A stretch of DNA of 64,000 bases from positions 1,054,001-1,118,000 of the forward strand of contig NZ_CP080413.1 in the NCBI RefSeq assembly GCF_019457475.1. Reading direction: 5' to 3'. Source of the stretch: Shewanella acanthi. GTDB taxonomy: Bacteria; Pseudomonadota; Gammaproteobacteria; Enterobacterales; Shewanellaceae. Under the pieces are notes generated by a model, which searched no databases, was not told where the DNA came from, and saw only the letters and a list, made by a program, of their open reading frames with translations. Below, in pieces: positions 12,690-24,095 of the stretch; position 1 is the first letter of the stretch; the number at the start of each line of letters is the position of its first letter. Made by a program: the position numbers and the translations under genes.

Positions 12690-13583
12690 TTGAACCTAGG
12701 TTTACTCATAAACCTTAGTTTATTCTTTTTGCTTGCGGGCTGTAGCTTTCAGGCGAGCAAACCTGCACCTGTCGAATCCCTTTCCCATCAATATTCTAAG
12801 CAGAACAAAGGCCATTTTACGGCTAATACTTACACCGTAAAAAAAGGTGACACACTTTATTCTATCTCTTGGGCAGCGGGTAAAGATTACGCTGAAATTG
12901 CCAAAATTAATCAACTAGATAAATCGTTTACTATTTATCCTGGTCAGATTTTATACCTTTCACATGGATCAAAATCTTCTCAACCCAAATCTACAACTTT
13001 AGGTGGATTTAATTCTGCCAATAAAGCTGGAGAACGCAGCAATACTATTGAAAAACAATCGGATAATAGCGATTTATCCACTAGTTTAGCTACCTCTGAG
13101 CAGCAGAAAAAAACACTTGATCCCAAACTCAAGCCTGCGTATTCTGCAACAAGCTCTCAACAAAATGTAACCCCTTCGATCATCGTTCCAACGTCAACAC
13201 TGCCAGACAGTGTCGCGATGTGGCAATGGCCAGTAAGAGGTAAATTGATTGGGACATATTCTGCTAATGAGCAGGGAAATAAAGGTATTAAGATCGCTGG
13301 AAATCGCGGAGATATCATCAAAGCTGCTGCTGATGGGCGGGTGGTATACGCAGGAAGTGCGCTTAGGGGGTATGGTAATTTAGTCATTATTAAACACAGT
13401 GACGATTACCTTAGTGCCTATGCTCACGCAGATCAGATCTTGGTCGAAGAAAAGCAACAGGTTGCCGCTGGTCAGCCCGTTGCCAAAATGGGCAGTACAG
13501 GTACTAATCAGGTCATGTTGCGGTTTGAAATCCGCTACCACGGTCAGTCTGTTAACCCACTTGATTATTTACCTAAACAATAA
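12690..13583 (+). CDS. nlpD: NlpD-like lipoprotein, LysM and degenerate LytM peptidase
   Basis: 297 residues. The start codon is TTG at 12690, preceded by AAAGGAG at 12674-12680; no ATG fits. The product has a lipoprotein signal ending in LLAGC (Cys18). A LysM domain follows at about residues 47-92, then a Ser/Gln-rich linker and a C-terminal M23/LytM-like domain (about 180-297). The LytM domain reads LRFEIR where active zinc peptidases have a His, so it is probably catalytically dead. In E. coli NlpD this domain activates the amidase AmiC at the division site. The rpoS promoter of related bacteria lies inside nlpD; that is likely here but not shown. Confidence 0.93.
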   Translation: MNLGLLINLSLFFLLAGCSFQASKPAPVESLSHQYSKQNKGHFTANTYTVKKGDTLYSISWAAGKDYAEIAKINQLDKSFTIYPGQILYLSHGSKSSQPKSTTLGGFNSANKAGERSNTIEKQSDNSDLSTSLATSEQQKKTLDPKLKPAYSATSSQQNVTPSIIVPTSTLPDSVAMWQWPVRGKLIGTYSANEQGNKGIKIAGNRGDIIKAAADGRVVYAGSALRGYGNLVIIKHSDDYLSAYAHADQILVEEKQQVAAGQPVAKMGSTGTNQVMLRFEIRYHGQSVNPLDYLPKQ

Positions 13584-13659
13584 TCGTTTAGGGCCAATTT
13601 GGCATGGAGGAAATTAAATTGCAGTAGTTTAGAAGTTTAATCGTTTGGGAGATTTGATT

Positions 13660-14640
13660 ATGAGTCGTATAACAAGTACTGCCGCAGAAGATTTAGTCGA
13701 TTTTTCAGTAGATAACGCTGATTTTAATCTCGAAAAAGAGGATATTAATGCTGATTTAGTTCAAGAAATGGGACTAGAACAACAGGTTCAAGACGACCTG
13801 CAAAAAAATCTTGATGCCACCCAACTCTATTTAGGTGAAATAGGGTTTTCCCCTCTGCTGAGCGCAGAAGAAGAAGTCTACTTTTCTCGTAAAGCCTTAA
13901 AAGGCTGTGAAAAATCCCGTAACCGCATGATCGAAAGTAACCTTCGACTTGTGGTGAAAATTGCCCGTCGTTATAACAACCGCGGTCTAGCATTGTTAGA
14001 CTTAATTGAAGAAGGCAATTTAGGTTTGATCCGTGCGGTTGAAAAATTTGACCCCGAAAGAGGCTTCCGTTTTTCTACCTACGCCACTTGGTGGATCAGA
14101 CAAACCATTGAACGTGCCATTATGAACCAAACCCGCACGATTCGTTTGCCCATCCATGTTGTGAAAGAATTGAATGTGTATTTACGTACGGCTCGGGAAT
14201 TAGCGCAAAAACTCGATCATGAACCCACTGCTGAAGAAATTGCTGAAAAACTGCAGGTTTCCAGTGTTGATGTTAGCCGTATGTTAAAACTCAATGAAAA
14301 AATTACCTCCGTTGATATCCCCTTAGGTGGAGATAACGATAAAGCCCTTTTAGATGTGTTGGCCGACGATGATAATGTTGGGCCAGACTATAAAGTGCAG
14401 GACGAAGATATCTCTAACTCAGTCGTTAAATGGTTAAATGAGCTCAATACCAAGCAACGCGAAGTATTAGCCCGCCGTTTTGGATTACTCGGTTATGAAC
14501 CTTCAACCCTTGAGGATGTAGGAGCCGAAATTGGTTTAACCCGCGAACGGGTTCGCCAAATTCAAGTTGAGGCTTTAAAACGCCTACGCGATTTACTTGG
14601 TGCACAGGGACTTTCAGTCGAAGCACTTTTCAGAAATTAG
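13660..14640 (+). CDS. rpoS: RNA polymerase sigma factor RpoS
   Basis: 326 residues from the ATG at 13660. Sigma-70 regions 1.2 to 4.2 are present: LYLGEIGF...LLSAEEEV, the region 2 core [18 protein letters not shown], and region 4 [20 protein letters not shown]. This is the general-stress and stationary-phase sigma factor. A longer frame starting at TTG 13645 exists, but GGGAG at 13647-13651 sits eight bases before the ATG and lies inside the longer version, so the ATG is preferred. The gene is the last of the surE-pcm-nlpD-rpoS run and ends at a bidirectional terminator facing mutS. Confidence 0.96.
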   Translation: MSRITSTAAEDLVDFSVDNADFNLEKEDINADLVQEMGLEQQVQDDLQKNLDATQLYLGEIGFSPLLSAEEEVYFSRKALKGCEKSRNRMIESNLRLVVKIARRYNNRGLALLDLIEEGNLGLIRAVEKFDPERGFRFSTYATWWIRQTIERAIMNQTRTIRLPIHVVKELNVYLRTARELAQKLDHEPTAEEIAEKLQVSSVDVSRMLKLNEKITSVDIPLGGDNDKALLDVLADDDNVGPDYKVQDEDISNSVVKWLNELNTKQREVLARRFGLLGYEPSTLEDVGAEIGLTRERVRQIQVEALKRLRDLLGAQGLSVEALFRN

Positions 14641-14713
14641 TGATCGAAATGAGTTCTTTAAATGAGCTTAAATTTGTAAGTTAAGCATCAGTTATCGTAG
14701 TTTAATCTTCAAT

Positions 14714-14740
14714 AAAAACGCCCTAAGTGGGCGTTTTTTA
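14714..14740. terminator. Bidirectional terminator between rpoS and mutS
   Basis: AAAAACGCCC (14714-14723) and GGGCGTTTTT (14729-14738) form a symmetrical stem flanked by A and T runs, able to stop transcription from both convergent genes. Confidence 0.88.
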
Positions 14741-14774
14741 TTGCGCTAACGATAAGGTTTATTGAAACTTTAGG

Positions 14775-17351
14775 TTAACTTAAGCGTTTTAATTCATAGA
14801 GTAAATCGAGCGCTTGTCTCGGGGTGAGGTTATCAGGATTGATAGACTCCAGTTTGGCAATTGCTGGGTGTGCTAAAGGTTCTGGCAGTGCTAGTAGTGT
14901 TTGGATTGGCGTCTTAGTGCTCGAGCCTTCCAGTTGATGATCGCGACTCTCAAGTTGATGTAGCTTATGTTTTGCCGCCTTAATCACTTTTGCAGGAACG
15001 CCAGCTAGGGCTGCAACCTGTAAGCCATAACTCTTACTCGCAGCACCTTCTTGCACTGCATGCATAAAGGCAATGGTGTCTTCATGTTCTATCGCATCTA
15101 AATGCACGTTATATACGCCTGCCATCATTTCAGGCAGTTGAGTTAGCTCAAAATAATGGGTAGCAAATAACGTCATCGCACCAACCTGTGCAGCGAGGTA
15201 TTCCGCCGCAGACCAGGCTAAAGAAAGTCCATCATAGGTTGAGGTGCCGCGGCCAATCTCATCCATCAGCACCAAACTTTGCGCCGTGGCATTGTGCAGA
15301 ATGTTGGCTGTCTCGGTCATTTCCACCATAAAGGTTGAGCGGCCAGAGGCTAAATCGTCTGATGCGCCAATACGAGTAAAGATCCTGTCAATTGGGCCAA
15401 TAACGGCGCGGTCTGCTGGTACAAAACAGCCGATGTGTGCCATCAGGGTAATCAGTGCCACTTGACGCATATAGGTCGATTTACCGCCCATGTTGGGACC
15501 GGTCACTATCAGCATACGGCGCTGATTGTGGAGTGTCACAGGGTTTGCGATAAACGGCGTTTGGCTGACACGCTCTACTACTGGGTGACGACCGGCTTCA
15601 ATCTTTACGCCAATGTCTGTGCTGAGTTCAGGACAGTTGTAACCTAAGGTTTCAGCGCGCTCGGCAAAATTGCTGAGGACATCAAGCTCAGCCGCGGCTC
15701 TTGCAAAATCTTGCAGTTCATGAAGTTTGGGCAGGATAAGATCGAATAGTTCATCCCACAGTTGTTTTTCTAATGCCAGCGCCTTGCCTTGGCTTGAAAG
15801 CACTTTTTCTTCGTACTCTTTTAGCTCTGGCGTGATATAGCGCTCCATATTCTTAAGGGTTTGGCGGCGCTGATAATTAAGCGGCACTTGCTGAGATTGT
15901 AAGCGGCTCACTTCGATGTAGTAGCCGTGCACGCGGTTATAACCGACCTTAAGTGTCGCTATACCTGTACGTTCTTTTTCCCGCGCTTCGAGTTGTACTA
16001 GATAGTCACTCGCGCCTTCACTTAGCCCACGCCATTCATCTAACTCACTGTTATAACCCTCACGGATTACGCCGCCATCGCGAATGAGCATCGGCGGATT
16101 ATCGACAATTGCGCGCTCCAGCAGTTCCTGCTCTGCGGGAAATTCACCCAGCAGCTGGCCAAGTTTTTGGGTGTGTGGAGCCTGTAACTGATTTAAGGTC
16201 TGTTGCAGCTCGGGTAATAGGGATAAAGCCTGACGTAAACGCGCAAAGTCCCGTGGACGAGCGGTGCGCAGGGCAAGCCTTGCCATGATTCGTTCGATAT
16301 CACCAATGGCCTTTAATTGATCATATAATGTTTCATGAATCGCGGTTTCGAGTAGCTCATTGACAGCACTTTGGCGGGCAATGATTTGCGTGTGATCCCG
16401 AAGCGGCTGGTGGATCCAGCGCTGCAGCATACGACTCCCCATGGCCGTTGCTGTGTTATCGAGCACTGCTGCTAAGGTATTTTCACGGCCGCCGCTTAAG
16501 TTTTGGGTCAACTCGAGATTTCGGCGCGTGGCGGCATCGAGCACAATCGTATCGGTTTGATTAAAACGGGTAATGGCATTGATATGGGGCAGGGCGGTAC
16601 GTTGGGTATCTTTTACGTACTGCATTAAGCAGCCTGCGGCTTGCAATGAGAGTCGCGCATCTGTGATGCCAAAGCCATGTAAATCCTTTGTACCAAATTG
16701 CGCAAGTAGCAGTTTGATGCTGGTGTCATAGTCAAATTCCCACTCAGGACGACGGCGCTTACCCTTAAACTGTTGCAGTAATTCTAAGGCACCAAAATCT
16801 TCACTGTAGAGCACTTCGACTGGATTGGTGCGTTGCAGCTCAGCCTCAAGGGATTCTTTGGTTTCTAATTCAGCAATCACAAAGCGGCCCGATGACACAT
16901 CGAGTGTCGCGTAACCAAAGCCAACTTTACCCTGATAAACCGCTGCTAACAGGTTGTCTTGGCGTTCTTGTAAAAGGGCTTCGTCGGTTAAGGTACCGGG
17001 CGTAACAATGCGCACGACCTTGCGCTCAACTGGCCCTTTTGAAGTGGCGGGGTCACCAATTTGCTCACAAATCGCAACAGATTGACCAATTTGAACCAGC
17101 TTTGCTAAATAACCTTCAACCGCATGGTAAGGGATGCCCGCCATGGGAATGGGATCGCCACCACTCTTACCTCGAGCAGTAAGCGAAATCCCCAGCATTT
17201 CTGAAGCTCGCTTAGCATCGTCATAAAAGAGTTCATAGAAATCGCCCATACGATAAAACAGCAGCATATCGTGGTGCTCTGCCTTCATCGTCAAATATTG
17301 ACGCATCATAGGGGTGTGTTTTTCTAAATCATTGGTGTCAATTACATTCAT
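14775..17351 (-). CDS. mutS: DNA mismatch repair protein MutS
   Basis: 858 residues. The mismatch-recognition motif [11 protein letters not shown] contains the Phe-x-Glu that contacts the mispair. The ATPase domain has Walker [10 protein letters not shown] and Walker [21 protein letters not shown]. The C-terminal segment resembles the beta-clamp and dimerisation tail. MutS binds mismatches and recruits MutL in post-replicative repair. It is convergent with rpoS and divergent from recA. Confidence 0.97.
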   Translation of the reverse strand: MNVIDTNDLEKHTPMMRQYLTMKAEHHDMLLFYRMGDFYELFYDDAKRASEMLGISLTARGKSGGDPIPMAGIPYHAVEGYLAKLVQIGQSVAICEQIGDPATSKGPVERKVVRIVTPGTLTDEALLQERQDNLLAAVYQGKVGFGYATLDVSSGRFVIAELETKESLEAELQRTNPVEVLYSEDFGALELLQQFKGKRRRPEWEFDYDTSIKLLLAQFGTKDLHGFGITDARLSLQAAGCLMQYVKDTQRTALPHINAITRFNQTDTIVLDAATRRNLELTQNLSGGRENTLAAVLDNTATAMGSRMLQRWIHQPLRDHTQIIARQSAVNELLETAIHETLYDQLKAIGDIERIMARLALRTARPRDFARLRQALSLLPELQQTLNQLQAPHTQKLGQLLGEFPAEQELLERAIVDNPPMLIRDGGVIREGYNSELDEWRGLSEGASDYLVQLEAREKERTGIATLKVGYNRVHGYYIEVSRLQSQQVPLNYQRRQTLKNMERYITPELKEYEEKVLSSQGKALALEKQLWDELFDLILPKLHELQDFARAAAELDVLSNFAERAETLGYNCPELSTDIGVKIEAGRHPVVERVSQTPFIANPVTLHNQRRMLIVTGPNMGGKSTYMRQVALITLMAHIGCFVPADRAVIGPIDRIFTRIGASDDLASGRSTFMVEMTETANILHNATAQSLVLMDEIGRGTSTYDGLSLAWSAAEYLAAQVGAMTLFATHYFELTQLPEMMAGVYNVHLDAIEHEDTIAFMHAVQEGAASKSYGLQVAALAGVPAKVIKAAKHKLHQLESRDHQLEGSSTKTPIQTLLALPEPLAHPAIAKLESINPDNLTPRQALDLLYELKRLS

Positions 17352-17587
17352 TAAATCGATATCGTCCGTTGTGCCAGCCCAAGGGCAGAATGCGGTTGTA
17401 CAGTGGTGGTCAAATTTTGGCTGTACTGTCTAAAATTAACCGCGCCAATCTTAGCAATAATTCAGCTTAATTTGAGCATCAAAGCTGGGAATTTCTGCTT
17501 TTAGCAGAATATATTGGCGCAAAAGTGCCTAACGGTATGTGCTGGAAAGGAAAATCAAGGAGCAAAAAAATAAATCATCCACAGGTA

Positions 17588-17615
17588 TTGATACTGTATG
17601 ATTGTACAGTATACT
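17588..17615 (+). promoter_or_regulatory. recA promoter
   Basis: TTGATA (17588-17593), a 16-base spacer and TATACT (17610-17615) make a near-consensus sigma-70 promoter. The spacer is filled by the LexA operator. The architecture matches the E. coli recA promoter (TTGATA, 16, TATAAT). The leader to the recA ATG is about 95 bases. Confidence 0.85.
17592..17611. promoter_or_regulatory. LexA operator (SOS box) of recA
   Basis: A 20-base near-perfect palindrome with CTGT (17594-17597), eight bases, then ACAG (17606-17609), flanked by TA on both sides. It lies between the -35 and -10 elements, so bound LexA would block RNA polymerase. Confidence 0.92.
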
Positions 17616-17683
17616 AGTCATCAGATTAAGACAGAAAGCTTGGCTTTTTGAATTGCCCAATTTTAACTTTGAATATCACTTTT

Positions 17684-17701
17684 GACAGTACAGAGACTGT
17701 C
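17684..17701 (+). repeat. Inverted repeat in the recA leader
   Basis: GACAGT (17684-17689) and ACTGTC (17696-17701) are perfect inverted arms six bases apart, ending 17 bases before the recA ATG. It resembles a LexA half-site pair but lacks the CTGT-N8-ACAG order. It could be a small RNA hairpin or a second protein site. Confidence 0.5.
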
Positions 17702-17718
17702 TGGATGAGGGAACAGGA

Positions 17719-18798
17719 ATGAAGGTCGATCCAAACAAAGAGAAAGCACTTGCTGCGGTATTGAGCCAAATTGAAAAGCAATTTGGTAAAGGCTCCATCA
17801 TGAAGCTGGGCGAAGATCGCTCTATGGATGTTGAGACTATTTCTACAGGTTCGCTCTCGTTAGACGTAGCGCTGGGTGCCGGTGGTTTACCAATGGGTCG
17901 TATCGTTGAGATCTATGGTCCTGAATCTTCGGGTAAAACGACTCTGACATTAGAAGTGATTGCTGCGGCTCAGCGCGAAGGTAAGACCTGTGCGTTTATC
18001 GACGCAGAGCACGCATTAGATCCAATTTATGCTAAAAAGTTAGGCGTAGATATCGATAACTTACTGTGTTCACAACCAGATACCGGTGAGCAAGCACTTG
18101 AGATTTGTGATGCCTTAACTCGCTCTGGCGCCGTTGATGTGATCATCGTCGACTCGGTAGCCGCGTTAACGCCAAAGGCGGAAATTGAAGGTGAAATTGG
18201 TGACTCTCACATGGGCTTAGCCGCTCGTATGATGAGCCAAGCGATGCGTAAGTTAGCGGGTAACTTAAAGCAATCAAACACTCTGCTTATCTTCATCAAC
18301 CAAATCCGTATGAAGATTGGTGTAATGTTTGGTAACCCAGAAACCACAACCGGTGGTAACGCACTGAAATTCTACGCCTCGGTACGTTTAGATATCCGTC
18401 GTACTGGCTCTATCAAAGAAGGCGATGAGGTTGTAGGTAACGAAACTCGCGTTAAAGTAGTTAAGAACAAAGTTGCTGCGCCATTTAAACAAGCTGAATT
18501 CCAAATTCTATACGGTCAAGGTATCAACCGTACTGGTGAGTTAGTGGATTTAGGTGTGGCTCACAAACTGATTGAAAAAGCTGGCGCATGGTATAGCTAC
18601 AACGGTGATAAAATCGGTCAAGGCCGTGCAAACGCCGGTAAGTACTTGATTGAAAACCCAGCCGTTGCTGCTGAAATTGACAAGACATTACGTGAGCTGC
18701 TGCTGAGCAATCCAGGTGCCCTGTCTTCATCTAGCGATGACGATAGCAGCGAAGGCAATGAAGGTAACGTTGACTTCGAAACCGGTGAAGTATTCTGA
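17719..18798 (+). CDS. recA: Recombinase RecA
   Basis: 359 residues. Walker A is GPESSGKT, and the conserved [12 protein letters not shown] core and acidic Ser/Asp/Glu-rich C-terminal tail are present. RecA forms filaments on single-stranded DNA, drives strand exchange, and stimulates LexA self-cleavage. The promoter carries a consensus LexA box. recX follows directly and its probable start overlaps the recA stop codon. Confidence 0.98.
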   Translation: MKVDPNKEKALAAVLSQIEKQFGKGSIMKLGEDRSMDVETISTGSLSLDVALGAGGLPMGRIVEIYGPESSGKTTLTLEVIAAAQREGKTCAFIDAEHALDPIYAKKLGVDIDNLLCSQPDTGEQALEICDALTRSGAVDVIIVDSVAALTPKAEIEGEIGDSHMGLAARMMSQAMRKLAGNLKQSNTLLIFINQIRMKIGVMFGNPETTTGGNALKFYASVRLDIRRTGSIKEGDEVVGNETRVKVVKNKVAAPFKQAEFQILYGQGINRTGELVDLGVAHKLIEKAGAWYSYNGDKIGQGRANAGKYLIENPAVAAEIDKTLRELLLSNPGALSSSSDDDSSEGNEGNVDFETGEVF

Positions 18799-19283
18799 GT
18801 CAATCAGCCCGTCAAATCGCGGTCGCGCTATTAGCGCGCCGCGACTATTCCCGCCTCGAAATCCGCACTAAATTGCTCGATAAGGGTTTTCAATTATCTG
18901 ATATAGACCCTGTACTCAATGATTGTGAGGCCGCAGGTTTTATTAACGATAAACGCTACGCAGAGCTCCTCGTTCGCAGTCATATTGCTAAGGGCCATGG
19001 CCCTATTCGTATTCGCCAAGCTATTGCGCCAAAAGGATTAAGTAAAGATTGCATCGAAACGGCAATTAATAACGCTGAATGTGATTGGTTTCAACTGGCT
19101 AAAGACAAAGCGGTTAAAAAATACGGTACGCCAAAGGTTACTCAGGTGAAAGGCGATAGCGCTAGGGAGACGCTAGCTAAGGAAAAGGCGAAGCGTGTCC
19201 GCTTTATGTTAAGCCAAGGCTTTAGCTATGATCAGGTAAGCTACGCCCTTGATTACGACCCTACGGATGATTTTGACGAGTAG
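18795..19283 (+). CDS. recX: Regulatory protein RecX
   Basis: About 162 residues if translation begins at CTG 18795, which overlaps the recA stop TGA at 18796. No ATG, GTG or TTG occurs in frame before TTG 18873, and starting there would remove the first helical repeat ([20 protein letters not shown]), which aligns with RecX proteins. ATT at 18792 is the other candidate. GGTGAAG lies just upstream. Three helical RecX repeats are visible, including [19 protein letters not shown] and [12 protein letters not shown]. RecX limits RecA filament extension; overlap with recA would couple its translation to its target. Confidence 0.85.
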   Translation: MSQSARQIAVALLARRDYSRLEIRTKLLDKGFQLSDIDPVLNDCEAAGFINDKRYAELLVRSHIAKGHGPIRIRQAIAPKGLSKDCIETAINNAECDWFQLAKDKAVKKYGTPKVTQVKGDSARETLAKEKAKRVRFMLSQGFSYDQVSYALDYDPTDDFDE

Positions 19284-19564
19284 CGCAAAGAGGCTCCAAG
19301 GTTTAACTGTTTATTTTGTTCAACCAATTCTATCTTTTAGCTGCAATCCCATTAAGTTATCGTCGACTTCTTTAAGTGCCTTCGCACCTTAGCTGTCCCT
19401 CATCTGCTACATGAGTGGCAAACTCGTCGAAAATATCAGTTTCTGAATAGCGATATCTCTAATCAAGGCTGGTTGTCTTTCTTCAGTCTGCTTATAATGC
19501 TGGCAATAAAATTACGGCTACTTTTAGCGTAGCTGATCATGCTTATCCAATTCAGGACGATTTC

Positions 19565-22189
19565 ATGTATCAAACGACAGCAGCACTTAGAAGTGCTTTC
19601 CTCGAATATTTCCGCAGCCAAGGTCACCAAGTTGTGGACAGTAGTTCACTGGTACCGGGCAACGATCCAACGCTTTTATTTACCAACGCCGGTATGAACC
19701 AGTTCAAGGACGTGTTTCTAGGCATGGATAAGCGAAGCTATACCCGTGCGGCGACAGCGCAGCGCTGTGTGCGTGCTGGTGGTAAGCATAACGACCTAGA
19801 CAACGTGGGTTACACAGCCCGTCACCACACCTTCTTCGAAATGTTGGGTAACTTCAGCTTTGGTGATTATTTCAAAGAAGATGCGATTCGTTACGGTTGG
19901 ACTTTCTTGACTGAAACCCTAAAGCTGCCCAAAGAACGTTTGTGTGTCACTGTCTATCATACAGACGATGAAGCCTTTGAAATCTGGAATAAAAAGATTG
20001 GCGTTGCGGCTGAAAATATCATCCGAATCGGCGACAACAAGGGCGCTCCTTATGCGTCAGATAACTTCTGGCAAATGGGTGATACCGGTCCTTGCGGCCC
20101 ATGTACCGAGATTTTCTACGATCACGGCGACCACATTTGGGGGGGGCGTCCTGGCAGCCCAGAAGAAGATGGTGATCGTTTCATCGAAATCTGGAACATC
20201 GTATTCATGCAGTACAACCGCCAAGCTTCAGGCGAAATGCAACCATTGCCAAAACCTTCAGTGGATACAGGTATGGGGATTGAGCGTATCGCGGCAATTA
20301 TGCAGGGCGTTCACTCAAACTATGAAATCGATATTTTCCGCGCACTCATTGCAAAAGCCGCTGAAATCATCGGTACGACCGACTTAACGAACAAGTCACT
20401 GCGCGTAATTGCCGACCATATCCGTTCATGCGCTTTCTTAGTCGCTGACGGAGTTATGCCATCTAACGAAGGTCGTGGTTATGTGTTGCGCCGTATTATC
20501 CGCCGCGCTGTACGTCACGGTAACAAGCTAGGTGCAACTGAAGCCTTCTTCTACAAGCTAGTGCCAACTCTAATTGAAGTGATGGGTGATGCGGCTAAAG
20601 GTTTAGCCGATACGCAAGTGATTGTTGAAAAAGCGCTTAAAGCAGAAGAAGAGCAATTTGCGCGTACGCTTGAGCGTGGTCTTGGCATTCTCGATGGCGC
20701 GTTAAATGAATTGAAAGGCGACACCTTAGACGGTGAAACCGTATTTAAACTGTACGACACCTACGGCTTCCCTGTGGACTTAACCGCTGACGTTTGTCGT
20801 GAGCGTAATATCATCGTTGACGAAGCAGGTTTTGAAGCGGCAATGGCTGAGCAGCGTAGCCGTGCACAAGCTGCTGGTAACTTCGGTGCAGACTATAACG
20901 CCGCACTTAAGATTGATGCTGAAACAGCTTTCTGCGGTTACACAGAGTTAGCTGGCGAAGGCAAAGTGACTGCACTGTATGTTAACGGTGAGTCAGTTAA
21001 TTCAATCAATGCCGGTACTGAAGCAGTTGTTGTATTAGATGTAACACCATTCTACGCAGAATCAGGTGGTCAAGTTGGCGATAAAGGTGTTCTGGCCGCT
21101 GACGGTGTTGAATTTGTAGTAAACGACACGCAAAAATTCGGTCAAGCCTCAGGCCATAAGGGCACATTAGCGACTGGCACTATTAGTGTTGGTCAAGCCA
21201 TTGAAGCCAAAGTGGACAAAAAACTGCGTCACCGTACTCAGTTAAACCACTCTGTGACTCACTTATTGCACGCGGCGCTGCGTCAGGTGCTGGGAACACA
21301 TGTTACCCAAAAGGGCTCGTTAGTTGACCCAGAGCGTTTACGTTTTGACTTCTCACATTTTGAAGCGGTAAAAGCATCTGAACTTAAACAAGTTGAAGAG
21401 CTGGTTAACACGCAAATTCGCCGTAACCATGAGCTCAAAGTGGCTGAAATGGCTATCGATGAAGCTAAAGCGAAGGGCGCAATGGCGCTCTTTGGTGAGA
21501 AATATGATGCCGAGGTTCGCGTTGTGACCATGGGCGATTTCTCTATCGAGCTTTGTGGTGGTACCCACGTGGGCCGCACTGGTGATATTGGACTGTTTAA
21601 GATCACCTCTGAAGGCGGTATCGCGGCTGGTGTTCGTCGTATTGAAGCGGTTACCGGTGCGGCTGCTATGGCCTATGTTGCCCAGCAACAGGCTGAGCTT
21701 GAAGAAGCGGCTGCGCTGCTTAAGGGCGACACGCATTCGGTTGTGGCAAAACTTAAAGCGCAGCTCGATAAAATGAAGCAACTTGAAAAAGACATGCAGC
21801 AACTTAAAGATAAGTTAGCTGCGGCTGCAAGTGCGGATTTAGCGGGTGATGCGGTATCAGTTAACGGTGTTAACATACTGATTAAGAAGCTTGAAGGCGT
21901 TGAGGCAGGCGCACTGCGTGGTCTGCAAGACGAGTTGAAACAAAAGCTTAAATCTGCGGTTATCCTGTTAGGTGTTGCCCAGGAAGGTAAAGTAAACCTA
22001 ATCGCTGGCGTGAGCAATGACTTAGTTGGCAAGGTTAAAGCGGGTGAATTAGTTGCTATGGTTGCCGCTCAAGTTGGCGGAAAAGGCGGCGGTCGCCCTG
22101 ATATGGCGCAAGCTGGCGGTAGCCAACCAGAAAATCTGGATGCAGCTTTAGCTCAAGTATTACCTTGGATCACTGAGCGTTTAGCTTAA
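19565..22189 (+). CDS. alaS: Alanine-tRNA ligase
   Basis: 874 residues, full length. Motif 2 and motif 3 of the class II catalytic core lie in the first 250 residues. The editing-domain zinc ligands [11 protein letters not shown] and CGGTH are present, followed by a coiled segment and the C-terminal C-Ala domain ([12 protein letters not shown]). The enzyme charges tRNA-Ala and clears misactivated Ser and Gly. An AGGACGATTTC sequence precedes the ATG. The order recA-recX-alaS-lysC-csrA is typical of Shewanella and Vibrio. Confidence 0.97.
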   Translation: MYQTTAALRSAFLEYFRSQGHQVVDSSSLVPGNDPTLLFTNAGMNQFKDVFLGMDKRSYTRAATAQRCVRAGGKHNDLDNVGYTARHHTFFEMLGNFSFGDYFKEDAIRYGWTFLTETLKLPKERLCVTVYHTDDEAFEIWNKKIGVAAENIIRIGDNKGAPYASDNFWQMGDTGPCGPCTEIFYDHGDHIWGGRPGSPEEDGDRFIEIWNIVFMQYNRQASGEMQPLPKPSVDTGMGIERIAAIMQGVHSNYEIDIFRALIAKAAEIIGTTDLTNKSLRVIADHIRSCAFLVADGVMPSNEGRGYVLRRIIRRAVRHGNKLGATEAFFYKLVPTLIEVMGDAAKGLADTQVIVEKALKAEEEQFARTLERGLGILDGALNELKGDTLDGETVFKLYDTYGFPVDLTADVCRERNIIVDEAGFEAAMAEQRSRAQAAGNFGADYNAALKIDAETAFCGYTELAGEGKVTALYVNGESVNSINAGTEAVVVLDVTPFYAESGGQVGDKGVLAADGVEFVVNDTQKFGQASGHKGTLATGTISVGQAIEAKVDKKLRHRTQLNHSVTHLLHAALRQVLGTHVTQKGSLVDPERLRFDFSHFEAVKASELKQVEELVNTQIRRNHELKVAEMAIDEAKAKGAMALFGEKYDAEVRVVTMGDFSIELCGGTHVGRTGDIGLFKITSEGGIAAGVRRIEAVTGAAAMAYVAQQQAELEEAAALLKGDTHSVVAKLKAQLDKMKQLEKDMQQLKDKLAAAASADLAGDAVSVNGVNILIKKLEGVEAGALRGLQDELKQKLKSAVILLGVAQEGKVNLIAGVSNDLVGKVKAGELVAMVAAQVGGKGGGRPDMAQAGGSQPENLDAALAQVLPWITERLA

Positions 22190-22198
22190 GAGGTTGCT

Positions 22199-23461
22199 GT
22201 GCGCGAAAAACGAAAGCTTAGTGGTAGCAAGCTTTTTGTGAAAAAGTTCGGTGGCACTTCGGTGGGCTCAATTGAGCGCATCGAAGTGGTGGCCGAGCAG
22301 ATTGCAAACTCCGCCCACAGTGGTGAATCACAAGTGTTGGTGCTCTCCGCTATGGCGGGTGAGACCAACAGACTGTTTGCGTTAGCACAGCAAATCGATC
22401 CCCGCGCCAGTGCGCGGGAACTCGATATGCTGGTATCAACCGGCGAACAGGTCAGTATTGCGTTAATGGCGATGGCGCTTAACCGCCGCGGCATTAAGGC
22501 CAAATCCTTAACCGGCGATCAGGTACAAATCCACACCAACAATCAATATGGCCGTGCGAGCATCGAGAGTGTCGATACTTCATACCTTGAGTCGTTGCTG
22601 GCCGATGGGATTATTCCGATTGTGGCAGGTTTTCAGGGGGTTTGTCCTAATGGCGATATTACGACCTTAGGTCGAGGTGGTTCAGATACCACTGCGGTTG
22701 CATTGGCCGCGGCGCTTAATGCCGATGAATGTCAGATTTTTACCGACGTGCCAGGGGTATTCACTACCGATCCTAACATCGACAGCAATGCGCGCCGTTT
22801 GGATGTTATTGATTTTGATGTGATGCTTGAGATGGCAAAACTCGGTGCTAAGGTATTGCATCCAGATTCGGTGGAATATGCTCAGCGCTTTAACGTGCCG
22901 TTAAGGGTGTTATCAAGCTTTGAGGCGGGGCAGGGAACGTTAATTCAGTTCAGTCCAGAGTGCAGTCATGGTGAATTCGAATCAGCGTTAGTACAGGGCA
23001 TAGCAATTAATAAAGCGCTTGCAAGGCTGACTATTGAAGGAATGTTTACCAGCTGCGAAGGTTATCAAGCCCTGCTGGCGTGCCTTTCAAAGCTGCAAAT
23101 TGATGTCGAATTTATCGGCCCTGTGAAGCTTAATGGCGTGTCAGAAAATGATTGCGTTAGTTTTATGTTAGCCGAAGCTAAGGTTGATATTTTATTACAA
23201 GAGCTTAAGGTATTGAGCGAAAGTCTTGCATTTGGCACTTTACTTGTTGAGCGTCAGCGGGCAAAACTCTCTTTAGTCGGCAAAGGTTTACAGACAAAAT
23301 TAGGATTCTTAACTAAGATGTTAGATGTATTGGGTAATGAAACAATACATGCTAAGTTACTGTCGACATCCGAGAGCAAATTGTCAACCGTGATCGATGA
23401 AAAGGACTTACTCAAGGCCGTTCGGGCGCTACATCATGCTTTCGAGTTAAATAAGTTGTGA
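22199..23461 (+). CDS. lysC: Monofunctional aspartate kinase
   Basis: 420 residues starting with GTG, preceded by an AAGAGG ribosome binding site. The amino terminus carries the kinase motif VKKFGGTSVGS; RGGSDTTAVALAAALNADE and the TTDPN motif complete the active site. The C-terminal ~150 residues contain ACT-type regulatory domains for feedback inhibition. It phosphorylates aspartate, the first step to lysine, methionine and threonine. It is separate from the bifunctional kinase in thrA at 34086. It follows alaS by nine bases, so the two are probably cotranscribed. The symbol is by neighbourhood; which amino acid inhibits it cannot be read here. Confidence 0.88.
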   Translation: MREKRKLSGSKLFVKKFGGTSVGSIERIEVVAEQIANSAHSGESQVLVLSAMAGETNRLFALAQQIDPRASARELDMLVSTGEQVSIALMAMALNRRGIKAKSLTGDQVQIHTNNQYGRASIESVDTSYLESLLADGIIPIVAGFQGVCPNGDITTLGRGGSDTTAVALAAALNADECQIFTDVPGVFTTDPNIDSNARRLDVIDFDVMLEMAKLGAKVLHPDSVEYAQRFNVPLRVLSSFEAGQGTLIQFSPECSHGEFESALVQGIAINKALARLTIEGMFTSCEGYQALLACLSKLQIDVEFIGPVKLNGVSENDCVSFMLAEAKVDILLQELKVLSESLAFGTLLVERQRAKLSLVGKGLQTKLGFLTKMLDVLGNETIHAKLLSTSESKLSTVIDEKDLLKAVRALHHAFELNKL

Positions 23462-23579
23462 TTAAATAACTGTTTGGCTATTGAATACTATTAATTTGTA
23501 CTAAGCTGACCTTATAATAAGCCCATCTACCGGATGAGTGCCGTGTGTAAGCTGAATTAAGAAATAAAGGAGCTATCGA

Positions 23580-23777
23580 ATGCTGATTTTGACTCGTCGT
23601 GTTGGCGAAACACTGATGATTGGTGATGAAGTCACAGTTACAGTGCTAGGGGTAAAGGGAAATCAAGTGCGTATCGGTGTTAATGCACCTAAAGAGGTTT
23701 CTGTCCACCGTGAAGAAATCTACCAACGCATTCAATCTGAAAAATCAGGCACACCCTCTGAAGGTGGCAACTTTTAA
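23580..23777 (+). CDS. csrA: Carbon storage regulator CsrA
   Basis: 65 residues, nearly identical to E. coli CsrA over the RNA-binding core ([20 protein letters not shown] and the [13 protein letters not shown] helix). CsrA is a dimeric RNA-binding protein that acts on GGA motifs in mRNA leaders. A strong AAAGGAG precedes the ATG. BarA, whose gene begins at the left edge of the window, feeds the same regulatory circuit. A terminator follows at 23813, before the tRNA cluster. Confidence 0.97.
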
Positions 23778-23812
23778 TACTGCGTTTAGCGATAGTATTA
23801 TCCTATAGAAGA

Positions 23813-23838
23813 GTCAGTTTTTTAACTGACTTTTTTGT
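23813..23838 (+). terminator. Rho-independent terminator of csrA
   Basis: GTCAGTT (23813-23819) and AACTGAC (23824-23830) with a short T loop, followed by TTTTTTG. Confidence 0.8.
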
Positions 23839-23981
23839 TTTTTGCACTCGAAAGATGGACGCAAATCAACTCTTTGGCTTGATATAACATCAATGTGATT
23901 AAAAACAGTTCAAACGGAAGTTGTTTCGGAAAAAGGGTTTGACTTATTTTCGTCAAACAGTAATATGTGCGCCAAGAAAAC

Positions 23982-24073
23982 GGAGAGGTGGCCGAGTGGC
24001 CGAAGGCGCTCCCCTGCTAAGGGAGTATGGGCTTTATCTCCCATCGAGGGTTCGAATCCCTCCTTCTCCGCCA
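23982..24073 (+). tRNA. tRNA-Ser (GCU)
   Basis: 92 bases including encoded CCA. The acceptor arm is GGAGAGG with CTTCTCC, the anticodon loop CTGCTAA gives GCU, and the long variable arm is typical of serine tRNA. It reads AGC and AGU codons. It is the first of eight tRNA genes in the cluster and has an identical copy at 24717. Confidence 0.96.
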
Positions 24074-24095
24074 TTTCTTACTGATAAAAATATGT

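Noticed and set aside
13645..13659. Longer rpoS start at TTG
   Set aside because: The GGGAG ribosome binding site for ATG 13660 lies within this extension.
17398..17426. GTACAG/CTGTAC inverted repeat upstream of mutS as a second SOS box
   Set aside because: The arms are 17 bases apart and do not fit CTGT-N8-ACAG; probably chance.
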